Source: Aotearoamyces nothofagi (Eukaryota > Ascomycota > Leotiomycetes > Leotiales > Tympanidaceae). From it: a stretch of 64,000 nucleotides of DNA. Below, piece by piece: positions 12,937 through 25,396 of this stretch. Made by a program: the position numbers and the translations under genes. The notes under the pieces are model-generated. The model saw only the letters and a program-made list of their open reading frames with translations. It was not told where the DNA came from and did no database searches. Where the stretch lies: contig JADDTR010000010.1 of the NCBI GenBank assembly GCA_015345905.1, forward strand, positions 788,477 through 852,476, given 5' to 3'. Each line of letters starts with the position of its first letter. The first letter of the stretch is position 1.

Positions 12937-13808
12937 TCATTGTATTAATTCCATACAACACCCAGAACCAACTGTGTCTTGCTCTGTAGAATCGTCGAAA
13001 AATGGCGACGCCATATCCGCCGAGGTGTAAGCCCAGTCTAGGATACAGCAAAGAGGACAGCATTGTTGCTCCATAGCAGGAATTGAGAGGGTAGTATCTA
13101 CACCATCGGGAATGTTACTTGGGGCGGTGGAATAGGGCTCGAAGGAGAAGGAGAGTGATTCGTGGGGAGGTAATCCCTGAGTTGGAGGATATGCTTGGTA
13201 TGTGAAAGGACTGGCTTGCTGGACATCTTGAGCAGGAATAGTATAGCCAATATTGCAGAGGTCTGCATTGTGGATCCAACCGAGAGATGCATCATCGAAT
13301 GGGAATTGAGCCATATCCTGACTCTGGAGCTCCGGGTCTTCTATCCCCAACGGCCCCTCGTGAGCCTGATCTTGTGCCAAGGACAATGTATTGAAGTCGT
13401 TGTACTCGTTGGAAGCCGGTGCTGTGAACCATATCAGTAGTCTCCTCTGTAGTAGTCGATGAAGACCTTACCAGTGGATCTTTGTGTAATGCAAGCATGC
13501 TGGGTCAAGACATACCTACACTTACACATATAATTGCACCGCGGGCAGACAAATTTCGGCCCATGTTCTTCCTTTACATGCCGCCTCAGTGCTTTGATGG
13601 TTCCGAACTTGGCTGTACTTCCACAGCCAGGTACATTGCAGGAGATGGATTTCTCGGCCTTGGATGCTTTCTCCACCTTCGATACTTTCTTCGACTTCGA
13701 TGATTTCTCTACATCGGTTGTCTCGTGCATCCCGGGGGAAGGAGAAGGAGGAGGGGAAGAGGTTCGACTCCGGCCATTCGCTGCTGGCTGTAAATGCTCT
13801 GAAGCCAT
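12937..13808 (-). CDS. Small C2H2 zinc-finger protein A
   Basis: Likely DNA-binding protein of 273 aa from exons 13808-13472 and 13421-12937; the junction gives RST-APASNEYNDFNTLS. The N-terminus is Ser/Pro-rich, followed by a Lys/Ser-rich stretch (residues 36-54). One good finger follows, C-x4-C-x12-H-x4-H (CNVPGC...RRHVKEEH). A second starts CPRC and reaches QHAC but lacks the final His, so it is atypical (perhaps C2HC) or non-functional. The rest is acidic, Pro/Gln-rich and could be an activation region. The RHVKExHGxxFVC linker is shared with the other zinc-finger gene at 16.8-17.6 kb, suggesting a duplicated fungal family. Target genes are unknown. Confidence 0.72.
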
Positions 13809-16800
13809 ATTAAGTCTTCAGGATATAGCTATCAAGATACAGTTGGCAGAAGACGTGATATATTGATATTGAATGATCGTGATGTGGTTTTGGACATTCG
13901 AAAGGGCGAGAGATGCTACACAGCTCCCTTCTTATAGCGTTCAGCACAACGCCAGGTCAGTGCCGTTGCTCTGAAAGTCTTGAACGTCATTGCTATATTC
14001 AGCACGCCTCTGTGCAGATGCAAAGGGTCGACTGATTGACCAGGACGGGAAGTGGAAAGTCGACTCCTAGACATGTTGATTATTGACAGCCGGGGGCGCG
14101 AACGGACATGGTCCAGGGTTTCCCAGGGTTGCTTTCCGGCTTTCCAGGGTTGTTCAGCGTCATCCAGGGCCATCCAGGTCTGCTTTGCACTGTGCCGTCC
14201 GACCCCAATCCTGAGGCTGCATCCGGTTATACACGTTACACGGCGAGCAATGCAAGGGACCTGCCGATCATCTGGAGGGGGCGATTTGCAGTTGATAAGG
14301 AACCTGAGCATTATAGCTGGGTCTCCGAGACTCCTGTCCTGCCCTGGCCTTTCCTGCAAACATCCCTACAAGCAATCCGGCAAGAGAATGCTGCAAATTG
14401 GGATAAACTAGTGTCGATATATGATGTTGAAATCTGAGGGCCAGTACCGGCCAGTCAGTGGAGTGAAAGCCCTAGGCAGTAGTGGGAGCCACCTTGTGTG
14501 GGATTCCCACATCCTGCAACCAAAGTCTTTAAGCATCAAGCAATACCAAGCACCGGAGCTCACAACTACAAGCATAATTGCTGCAATATCGCCAGGGATT
14601 TAGAAGGAAAGGGTACCAGCAAGGCGTCTAGGACGAGAGCTACAAGACAAGATGACGGATAGATAACAAGAACAAGAACAATAATACAATACAATGTAAT
14701 ATAATATATAATATATATAGATAATACATCTTGCACGGCCCATTGCAATATAAAGTCGGCATTGCCTAGTGGGGGCCATCCGCCAGGTCGATCCGACGTT
14801 AGGTCGGGTCAACACCACACAACTCACGCCTACCGCATGTCCTCAGGAGCACGTTTGCACACGCCAAAACACACAGAACACAGTCTACAGAAGCATAATC
14901 CCCAGCCGCCCCAGGCCCGGCAGCTTGTCGTCTCTCAGTGTACCAGTGGCCGGTGAGACATGCATGGCTGGCAGTACACGGAGGCTACCGGAGGCGCGGC
15001 GGCTCATGCTGCAGTGGCTGCAGTGGCTGTAGTAGACGTAGTCGACGCAGTGGGCTTTCCTACACTGCACCTCACTACACTGCAATGTCTGCACCCCATG
15101 CACTGCACTGTACCCAGCACCCTGTACTAGCACCCATACCAGCATCTCTATAAAAAATAGAGTTCACGGCTATCTTCCGTCTTCAGCGCCTCGTTCTGCC
15201 AACTTGGCCCTCCCCAGCTCCGCTGCAAGGCCACAGGAGCCAGCAAGCCTCCTGCTCCGAGTATCCATCCTACACAGCATGCATACAGCATGCGTGACGA
15301 GTCCAGGAAGGGTGACCGAGGACTCACCAATGCCTAAGCCGCTGCCTGCCAGGCGCTGATCTACAGTATACCGTCTAAGCACCTCTCGACGACCTATCCT
15401 ACGATCCATCTCTGCTGTCACATCGCGCCATATCTCCCCGTCGTGCCGTCGCAGAGGCCAAGTCACCATCCGGCTTTTCGGAGTTACCAGCCGGGTCTAA
15501 TCGTTGCTGAGTCCCTCCAGACGGCATCATGTAGCTGCCAGATACCCTGCTATCACCCTACAGCCGGCGTGACACCCACCTCCTGTGCCAGGATATCTAA
15601 CAGAAAGCTCCATTGCGCCTGTACAAGCATGCATATAAGGGCTCGAGGATAGGGCTTGCATTGTATCCGTGCACCCCGGCGCCGTCTAGGTCTTGCAGGT
15701 TGAGCGTGGTGTTCTAGCTTCTCTACAGTGTCTATCAACCAAACATTACAGATGCAAGTATGCCTCATCCCTCCTACATCTCTCCCTGCCATCGCTGTCA
15801 GACATCTTGATTCTATACATGAGCTATCTGCAACCACCGTATCTTGCACGAAATCCAACAATCTAACTCCCTGTAATCCATCGGCCGTCAGTTCTGACGA
15901 CCGAACATGACAGACTCCCTATCCGACATCCAGATTCCACACACAGATCACCTAAACTTTCTGCATCTTGCAGGATATCCAGCAACCAACCTAGCATCTT
16001 TCCAGTAATCCACCCGCCGACAACAGCTAATACGACAGACTCGCTTCTGCCCTGCAAGGATTGGTCTTCTTCTGCTACTTGCGCCCCCAAACTGGCAGTT
16101 CTTGTACGGGCATAGGCGGGATTTACCTTCCCGGCCCACTGTGATGCTATGTAGCCCCCGCCACTTGTAGGAACAGTGAGGTGCTCCCGCTTCGGAGACG
16201 TTCCGGGAGTCAATCTCTGCATTACTTTGTCTACTACTATCCAGAGCGAGCTTCTCAACGATTATGCAGTAGATAGTGCCGTAGTGAACATATTCGGTAT
16301 TAGAAAGTAGCAGGACATTTGTAGCTGAAATATCCGTCCTTTGATTCTTCTGCTTCTACAAGTTTTGATCTAGGTCGAGATATATCTGATAGGAGTAGAG
16401 ATATGATGACTCTGAGCTAACTGGCACAGAACTCGATGATGAATTGCAATCGTTCTTCTCATCTTACCGCCTTGCCATCTCCGTATACTCGGACAGGTGT
16501 TGTATAGGGGGTTTAAGCATGAGTTTGTGCTCTGATAGGTTCTACTTGTAAAGTATATCACATAACAAGCAACGAAGCTGCAGTACAATAAAGCTGTTTG
16601 AGAGTTTACACTGACAAAACATGAGCCCGGCATCTCTTGTAAATCTTGAGTGACTTGAGTAACTGATGTTTGAGCGCGATTCCTCTTAAAACCTGCACAA
16701 GAGATTCATCTTTAGCTGGCATTTCCCCTCCCGACGCTCCTCTTGAATGATGAAAAATCGATATGCCATCCGCCATATATAAAGAGAAGCAGGTCAGACA

Positions 16801-16821
16801 CTGGCCCTTGCTGGCAATGAC
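13809..16821. other. Gene-poor region
   Basis: About 3 kb between the two zinc-finger genes. Short frames on both strands are Cys/Arg-rich translations of repetitive CTG/CAG-like and CACTGCA-like DNA (for example 15000-15120), with no recognisable product. Imperfect repeats of (c)cagggttg occur at 14110-14160. Confidence 0.4.
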
Positions 16822-17625
16822 TCAGTGTCGACCTCGGGGCTGATATTCTGCTGATGTGTTGCTATAACCATCATCCTCTAGGCCCGCATCCCAGGATGCA
16901 GAATCAGCCTGGTGAGACACAGTCTCGTTATACTCAGGGACTGAATCTGTGTAGTCGCTGCTGAGACTAGCAGTTGCTTGATAGTTTTCACTCGAGTGGC
17001 CTTGCTTATATTCGGGCGAGCCATTCGCAAGTGTAGTGCGCGTGTTGTTTGATGGGCTGAAAGGTGCTCTACTCTGCACGCTAGGATTCTGCGACAGAGT
17101 GGAGAACGGAGCAGAAAGTGACTGCCATAAGGCTGAGGTCGGAACTTGTGCCATCGTAGAGTGCTCGTTGATCGCTATACCGTACACGAGTGATGAGTTG
17201 CTGTAATTCACCTGGGTATTCGACACAGTTCGTGGTTGGAACAGCGGCTGAAATCTTGTCGAAGATAAACGCTCAGGTAGTCCGGAGCCGACAATAGGAC
17301 TCAAGGTGTATGAAGGTTCGTCGAATGGCTGAGTAGCCACTGTAGGGTTGGTTTTGTTGATGCTGGAAGGAGCTATAGTACAAGTTAATCTCTTTCTTAA
17401 CCTCTCCAGATATAAATGCTTAAACTTACATGTCCTGCCTCCATGCTTTCGAAAGACATGTTTAACGTGCCTGGCTCTCCTTTTGGTACTATGTTTGCAC
17501 TGTGGCCATGAGCATACAAACGGGCCACCGTGTATTTCCTTTACATGCCTGTTCCGTTCGCTACGTCGAATGAAACGAGTCGAGCAGCCGGGAATCAAGC
17601 AGGAAATACTTGGTCTTCTGGCCAT
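16822..17625 (-). CDS. Small C2H2 zinc-finger protein B
   Basis: Probable DNA-binding protein. Two C2H2 fingers sit at the extreme N-terminus: CLIPGC...RHVKEIH and CSWPQC...HVFRKH, both C-x4-C-x12-H-x4-H. A Ser/Thr/Asn-rich, probably disordered tail follows. A canonical 57-nt intron (17429-17373, GTAAGT...CTATAG) interrupts the frame just after the fingers. Its length is a multiple of three and it has no in-frame stop, so the unspliced frame is 267 aa and the spliced one 248 aa (junction GGRT-SPSSINK). It is related in layout and linker sequence to protein A. The start is the only ATG ahead of finger 1. Confidence 0.72.
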   Translation of the reverse strand: MARRPSISCLIPGCSTRFIRRSERNRHVKEIHGGPFVCSWPQCKHSTKRRARHVKHVFRKHGGRTCKFKHLYLERLRKRLTCTIAPSSINKTNPTVATQPFDEPSYTLSPIVGSGLPERLSSTRFQPLFQPRTVSNTQVNYSNSSLVYGIAINEHSTMAQVPTSALWQSLSAPFSTLSQNPSVQSRAPFSPSNNTRTTLANGSPEYKQGHSSENYQATASLSSDYTDSVPEYNETVSHQADSASWDAGLEDDGYSNTSAEYQPRGRH

Positions 17626-20600
17626 CGTAAGTATAGAAGTGCTTTGATAAGCTAGCGGTCTCTTCGTCAGAAATTGAAACGAGCCCTTCTAAGCTCCTGT
17701 TAGAGATACGTAGTGTAAAAAAGCCTCTAAATGGTGGCGATCTCTCTGGTGGAAAGAAATGGGATTTCGGGGGGCAGAGGCATTTTTGACCGCAAAACCA
17801 CAAGGCCGAGCCAGTCTTTTGCAGATGCCACACACCACCATTACTTGATCTGACAAGAGATGGAATGGAGTACTGGTAGCCGTAGCCATTCCGAAACGAT
17901 ATTCAGCAACGCCAGCCAGCCTTGATTACTTTGGTCTCGATGTATGAGACCTAACAGGTAAACGTGCCCTCCGGGCGTAAACGATATGCAGTATTAAGTC
18001 TACAGAGAGCAAGGAAATGTCCTCGAAATGCATCTCGACAACACCCCGGCCATCACACCACCAGCAGCTTGATGCAACAGCATGCCCAATGTGCTGCTTG
18101 AGCACTCCTTCTTTTCTGCATTGTTCTCGTACGGTATTCACAGGGAGCTTTCCGAGAGGACGGGCAAGGAGTTGCTAGGAGATTCAGCTGTCCTCAAATG
18201 CGTCCAAAGTGGGAACGGGAAGCTACGAAGTTCATTTTGCACGTCTGTACAATCGCTTCGACCTTCTAATAAACTGACAAGTGGAGGCAGATGGCCGTTG
18301 ATTTCTCTCCGCGAAGACAAATATCTCATAGAATACACTTAAGTATAAGGATAACTATTTATGACCTTGAGAAAGTCCAGTTAGTCTTGATTACAAAGAA
18401 AAGAAGAAAATAAAACTCAAGCAAAAAGAATACCAAAGTACATCGGAGAGCACAACAGTAACACGTTTGACCTCTCTACTAAGCCTACACTAATATAACT
18501 GATATGCCCTGGTAGCGAGGTGCATGGCAGTAAGGCTGGAGGGGACATAATCACAGACAAAACGTGCTTAAGCGGCATATGCACTGAGGTTTGTAAGGCA
18601 GTTCCTCCCTTGCACTTCAGTATCCTTTGGATGGAAACCATTTGAGGAGATCTGCTGGTTCTTGAAACCATGTCATAGACTGTATGAACGCGAAAATTCG
18701 TACAGGGGAGTTTCTCCCCCTGTTACGGCGGACTAAACGTTTAGTCCGCTGTACCTGTAAATGCGAAAATCCCTACAGGGGAGTTTTTCCCCAGTACGAA
18801 ATTTCGTGTAAATTTAAATCCTGGATAACCTTTGGTCTGTTGAATGTGTGTGTAAGGCCTGACTGAACGGCGTTGAGCAGACAGTCAGTTGCCTTCTATG
18901 CGTGCAACAGTTGCCTCTCGATGTTTGATCGCTAGACATCAATTCTCCCATATCGAAGCCAAATGCAAACCGAACGGGAGCTTGAGCACCAAATATATCA
19001 CTGTTTCCAACAGCCTAAATAGATCATAAGATAGCCTGCAAATTTTCTGAAATTTTTAGAGAGCACCCAGAAGAGGCGCTTCTACTATTCTACCACTTAT
19101 CGGCACTCTAGACGAACTGGTAGTTGTGATATAAAATCTTCAAAGTTGTTTAGGCCGCTTGCTAGGTAGGCGTTTAATTTTGCGTTTGGCCGCCTTGTAT
19201 AGGCTGATCTGGAGCGTCTATTCTCATCAGCGACGGTGCCAAGTTTCCTTGAAATACCCTAGATCCTAGTATCTCATTAGTTAACATCACTGCCTGAATA
19301 AATAGGTATTATCAGCTGCGTCGGCAGAAAGTATTGCATAGCGGGAGTGATTCCCGCCGGGTCTGTCTCAGGTTTGCCCTTGTACACTTCAATTGATTCC
19401 CCACACCACTCGAAATAAGGCAGATGTGTGTTCATATGAGTGGGCCAGATACGAAGAAAGAAATGCTGTTCAGCATTGACAAGCACTAAGAATGACTCGC
19501 CATCGTAAAATTATCCTTGCTGGCGTTCTCTCAACGGTCTAGGGGCACATGCCACGAGCCCTAGTTGCCATCGTGGGGGTAGAGAATGGGAATCGCAAAC
19601 TTGACATGACGTGTAAAGAACGAGATAGCTGCTGTTTCTCGCTGCACTACGAGGCGGAGTTATGAGAGAATATCCCACAATCTGGAGGTGCGAAAACACC
19701 GAAGTTACTCGTCGCGTGCAGAAGAGGTGGCTTGGCTTAGTCTCTGTAGATTATGGACTCATAGAATGCATTCAATGAAGAGCTGTGGCGTCACATCTCT
19801 TTGTAAAAGCACGTCTATGACCTTGTCCATCAATGACTGTCCGTATTTATGTTGTCCCGATACAACGGCACACTATCTGTTGCAGATTTAGCGCTTATAC
19901 TTGAGCCTTTGGATGTGGAGTATGTGTCCCATAATTACGCCCAGCTACTAAGAGTGCAACATGAGGCTCATACCACATCCCTAGACCTATCCGAACGCCT
20001 GATTGTCTGGTGAGACATCCGAGTGTTGACAGGGAATTTCTCCCTTGTAGATATGCAAGCGAGTTCATCTATTCTCGGGATTCAAGCCCTTGTATTCTGA
20101 AACGTCGAGCATATTCCTAATAGGATTAGCTCTGATACAGGATAGAGAGAGGGGTAATAGAGAAGATCTTTCACATCTGTGAAGATAGCGGAGCCGCAAG
20201 GTTATACCAAAAATGCCGGCTGAGTAGCACTCCGCATCTGTCCACAACCAGCTGTCATTGACCTGGTGGTTGTAGAAGTATATTCCCGTCGTCCTAGTAA
20301 CTCTTCAGGGCAGCTTGCAAGGTTCATCATTGCTCGCAGAGGGTGGCTCTCCATTGTAAACACGGCGCTCACCGGTCGGGGAACCAACATCTGCATCCGT
20401 ACTTCCAATAGATGGATATATTGGACGATGCCAAGGCAATTTCCCTTGCAATGAGCTGAACACCCTAAAGCCATTCATGCTTAATCCCCGTTTATTTCAA
20501 ACTTTACAGAATTGGTCAGGCTGGGATGGGGAGTACTTGCTTTCATCTGCTTTCATAATGTCATGTCTAATGCTATACCACCCAGCCAGAGTGGGCCAGA

Positions 20601-22263
20601 ATCCCCAATAAGAGAACCTCGTGTCATCGACAATATTTATTTCTCGATCGGAGGCACCTTCCATTAGAAGTGCCCATTTAGCATGATAATAATCAAGCAA
20701 GTACACTGCAGTAAGTCCTTGTTAGCATCACATGCGTCAACTGCAGGGAGTTCTAGCTTATCTCTAAGTTCTTTCTGCACGCTAGCATATATGTATCTCT
20801 TGGCCAAACAAAATACTTCTAAATACTTCTTTGATAGCTGCGATGATGATGGTCAGACAAGTAATAGTCCAAGGAGTGTTGTGCTTGTATGTCCATTCGG
20901 CAACTACGTCTTTCTATGAGAAGGAGAAAGTGTTTTGCTTGATACATGGGCCATCATATATCATGGGAGTCAAGACAGGATCAACAGTTAGCGCTGAGTG
21001 CTTGCCAATCATTTGGGATAATCGAGGTTATAGCAAGGACTAAGAGGAATGTCGAATGAAGGGTAACTGTTTTCGTTCTTTAGTATAGATGATAATGCTG
21101 GAGATAAACAACTTACACCGTTCAAGTCTTTAAATACATTAGTGTCCAGCTATAGTCCTTTACCAACCTTGGAGTGCGAGCTGAAAATAGAACGCGAAGA
21201 AAGATATAATCATTAAACCTTTCAAGGAATGATCATTAGACAAACAGGGGTATAATTACCTTCAAAATAATGACCTCTTGCTTGAACAATGTAGCAAGTT
21301 CTCCTCCAGTGCAGGAGAGGTAGTCTGCAGCTATGTTATTGACATTCAGCGATTTACACGGTCGGGAGCTTGCCTGCAACTTATATCGCTGAGGAAGAAC
21401 GTCGGACAAGACAATCTGCAGTATCTGATGAAACGAGAATCCAATACAATGTATTCGATCTATAATCCGTCCTAGATCGATATAATAAGCCATGATTGCC
21501 TCTTGCTGTATACAAATTGTTACAAGTGCAGTTGTGCAATTAATAAGCAACCATGTTGGATGTTTAAAGTACGTCGTTTCTTGGTTTAGCTGTCATGCAA
21601 TAGATGCTCTACACAGTCTAGCGTCAAATTATTCAGCAGCAAATCGAAGTGATGCATTGCAATTTCCAGCTAAGGTAATATCTTTTAGAAATATATACTG
21701 GATATATCTAATGATTGGCTGTTAAGTTATTAACAATATCATATATATCCCTAATCAATCTTGTAATTACAACAGATATTTATTATATACAGGCTCAGAG
21801 TATATAATGATTTGAGTGGAAATCATATGACTCAGCTACTCCTATTTGAGATAGAAATATATTAAGTGTCTTGTACCTAGTATATAACTACGATTTCGAC
21901 CTTTAAATCATCGAATTTATTGGTTCGAATTGATTTGGTTAATTATTTTACACACTCTACTTATACATGTATACATGTTGGTGTTATAGAACTAATTCTT
22001 TCCATTTACAGTCTCATTAAATTCCAATAATGGCGGATGGGACTCCATTATAGTTGGATACTCTTAAAGAGTATAACACAGGCATGCAAGTAGCCTCTAA
22101 ATTTTAGATGCATCCAATGTCAATGTTAAGAAGCTTATTTGAATTTTGTATCTGAATGCCGCAAGTTGCTAGTAGTTATTTCCATTGACTAGCTTCGAAT
22201 ACAAAAGCCATCCAGAGCCATTCAAAGCCAATCAAGCCTTCTTGAATCTCATACCCGTAATCA
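17626..22263. other. Gene-poor region with hairpins
   Basis: About 4.6 kb with no supportable gene. Frames are short and read like random translation. It contains the palindrome cluster at 18690-18792, a related hairpin at 20029-20048 and an AT-rich stretch from about 21700 to the end of the WG-repeat gene. Confidence 0.4.
18690..18792. repeat. Direct repeats flanking a perfect palindrome
   Basis: Two near-identical 30-bp copies (18690-18719 and 18763-18792) share gcgaaaat, two to three variable bases and tacaggggagttt, ending in cccc. Each can form a small hairpin, aggggag/ctcccc. Between them is a perfect 22-bp palindrome at 18728-18749 (gcggactaaacg/tttagtccgc). A looser relative of the hairpin (acagggaatttctcccttgt) lies at 20029-20048. 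Confidence 0.8.
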
Positions 22264-24348
22264 CTATTCATCATCACTGATGTTCATTACCTCACCGCCC
22301 TCCAAATCAATATCCATGTCCGAGTTGGCCTCCCCACTGTCAGAATTACCCTTAGAGCCCCACGCCTTCTCAAGTCTGTTGAAGGGGAGAGGAGCTGCAT
22401 TGGAACCCTGAGGCGTCTGCTTGTAGATAGCCCCCTCTCGATGTGGAGCGTCACTGAAAGATTCGCGACTACTGTAGTTCATCTCTTCGCCAATATCGTC
22501 TCCAGTTGAGGCAATCATGGCTAATCGCTTGGGGTTGATGCTAGGCTCAGACATTGTTGTGGCTAGTGTAGTGATGCTACCTCGTCGACTAAATGCAGAC
22601 GGACTTGGAGAAGTAGGATCACTAGTTAGAGCTGGTACTAGCTCGCTGCTGCGAGGGACAGAAAGGCTAGTGCCCTCAATCCCTGGAGTTCTGTCTATGG
22701 TAGACTGGAATGAATCCTGATGAACCGGAGTAGATGCCAAAGTTGCCGCGGCAGCCCAGCGAGTGTCAGACATGTTTTGGTCGCTGGATGACTTGGACTG
22801 TCCAATGCCCCATATGTATGAAGTCTCTGTATCCGGGAGGTGTGACCCACTGGTGATTAAACTGCCACTAGTGAGATCTGGCGAATAAATTGGCACTGGA
22901 GTAGTTACGGAAGCGTTATGCCAACCGGAGGCGGAACTTGGTGATGCAGTTTCGGTGGAAGATTTGTTTCCCAAGGTAGAAACATTATCAGTAGAAGCCG
23001 AGGTGGCATTGAGGTTCGCCCATGTGTTGGTAGAAGTGGCTGGAGCAACTATTGAGCTTGTAGAAGTACCCCACCCAGCTAGAGATTCAATAGACAGCGG
23101 AGCTCTTGCCCAGGGATCTGTAGCAGAAGACGAGAATTTGCTTAGATCAGAAGCGCCAACATTATTGTCCCTAGCTGCTGAAGTGTTACTGGAAATTGCC
23201 GCAATTGAGTTCGTCTCTGTACCAGCATCCCAAACCTTGGAGAGTGTGTTTGAAGGGGGTTCATGAGTAGCTTGTAAGGATCCACCCCAGTCACTATCAA
23301 CGGGAGCAGTAATGACCGATGAAACACCACTATCCCATGCACCCGCGGAGGTAGCTGGAAGTTTACTTAGGAATGGATCTGAAAGTGTTGTATCTATGGC
23401 GAATACGTCGACGTCAGTGGTACTGGGGACGGCAGGAATGATGGGAGTAGTCTCTGTCGAGGGACTAGCTACGCCACCCCAAGAGCTGACACTGACAGCA
23501 GGAACAGTGCTAGCTGATACATTCCCACGTCCACCCCAGAGCTCTTCCAAACCTGTGGTGTCCTTTTTTGCAGATGTAGAGCCACCCCATGTGTTGCTAG
23601 AAACAGTAGGAAGAGCTGTGACAGAATTACCGCCACCCCAAGCAGCATCATTGGCAGGGTTAGAATGGGTGATAGCAGCTACAGATGCTCCCCATACGTC
23701 GCCAGCTACATCGTTGTTACTTTCCGTGGTAGTTACTAGGAAATATTAGCACATGTGTATCGATCTTAGGGCAAGCAGAGCCATCTTACCCAAGTCTCCC
23801 CATCCAACTCCTACTCCACTGATATCCGTCTCTCCAATACCAATTTTTGCGATTCCGGTATTCATAATCCTCTCCTCTCTCTCCTTATTCTTCCGTGCCT
23901 CCTCATCTTTCCTTCCATTAGCCCACTCCTTCTCAGTGCCGTCAAATGGAGTACCTCGCTCCCAGACCCTCTTCATGCTCCTCGTAAGCCTTCCAATCTT
24001 CTGTCTCTTCATGTACTCAACGGCTGCCTTCCTCTCCCCGAGTAACTTATCAACCATAGCGGAGACCTCTTTGATCGGAATGTCGTCGTCGAAGGAGCCT
24101 TTGTGGACTGCATTGTTTAGTGCTGTTGCAACATCCATATGAGCATGACGAGTGTTACAGCCTGCATCTCGTGCAGTAGTTTTACGAATATGGCGATTTC
24201 TCTTTGCTGCTGGTAGATCTTTCTCTTGTGGGTCTTCAGGAAGGCCGCTGATATGGACATTGCGGCAAAGAAGACCCAAGAGGGTACGGTACTCGAAGTC
24301 TGTCCATTCGTGGGGGCGGCCCGACTTAGAGCTACGTTGAGGCGGCAT
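22264..24348 (-). CDS. WG/GW-repeat protein, possible Argonaute hook
   Basis: Unrecognised protein of 676 aa from exons 24348-23790 and 23735-22264 (54-nt intron, junction GWGDL-VTTTESN). The N-terminal 180 residues are charged and mostly helical-looking. A short WTDFEYRTLLGLL start resembles a SANT/Myb-like helix, and a Lys/Arg/Glu-rich segment lies near 120-165. From W183 to about 500 the chain is Ser/Thr/Ala/Asn-rich and disordered, with single tryptophans next to Gly or another small residue: VWGA, AWGGG, TWGGS, LWGGR, SWGGV, AWDSG, DWGGS, VWDAG, GWGTS, GWHNA, IWGIG. A final AWGSKG is near 645, and the end is acidic (DMDIDLEGG...NISDDE). This pattern is known from Argonaute-binding proteins (GW182, Tas3, plant NRPE1). 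Function here is inference only. The open frame from 23550 is only the internal part. Confidence 0.75.
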
Positions 24349-25396
24349 AATTGGGATGTAGTGATGGTGATTTTTGCTGCTCAGAGTTGAATATCAGAGG
24401 TACCGAGAAGTGGCAGGACTGTGTAGTTCTACACGGAGAAGTTCTGCTTATCAATTCCGTCAACGAGATCGACTTCTTTCAACGGACCGTAAAGTACTGT
24501 GGCTTGAAGTTGGCGGGATATGCCTTTGTAGCCTACGGTAGACTGTTTGAAAGAGTGTGAGGTGTTGAATAACGGAGTAGACGCGTTATATCTGTGATGC
24601 ACTCCGACCAAAACACCCATCAGTTGTGGGCATAAGAAGGCGTTTGGAGGACGAGCCTGATCTCAAGGGAGTTTGATCACTTGAGTAACGTTATAGACCT
24701 ACACCAAGGTAGACTGTGATTGATGATGTGGTGTAAATCAAGTAGTCGCGCGCTGCGCTTGAAATATAAATATAAAATTGGGACAATATTGACTACCAGT
24801 TCACTCACTATCAGTAGAATGCCACAATCTGAAAAATTTGTTAGTTGATACGTAAAATTACCTGCATAAAATGGCATACATGTCATTTGTCCAAACGAAT
24901 ATTTTGATAATTAGTATAAGTAGTTGATGCCCAAGATATAATGATGGCGGGGTGGAGTTTTCACAATCTATTCCTCATCTGCATCACATTGCAACGCATG
25001 TAGCCCGAAAGAACTAACCGCACCAGCTCTAATGTAGAACGTTGGCATATTAGGTAGATTTCATATTCCATATTTATCGCATAGCATGTCCAGAACTTAA
25101 TTGGACATAGAAAGCTTGGAATTTAAGGACTGTACGAGACTCATTTATGCTTGTATACAACGATATCCAGAAGAGCGAAATATAGCCGCGCTATACAATG
25201 CCTAATCGGACACTTCCGCAAGGTTAAGTGATCGACTAAGCTTCTATCACATGCCCACTAATGCTACATTTAAATGCAATCCTTGGATGCAGTTTATGCT
25301 TCTATATTTCATCAACACATCAATGAAGTCGGTATATCCAGGACGCCATGCAGTTACATTTCCAGCCCGCTTTTTAAGTAAATATTCAAAGTACTA
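24349..25396. other. Intergenic, PIK1 3' side
   Basis: About 1 kb between the stop of PIK1 and the start of the WG-repeat gene, both on the minus strand. It presumably holds the WG gene promoter and the PIK1 3' UTR. AT-rich from 24700 on; no coding signal. Confidence 0.4.
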
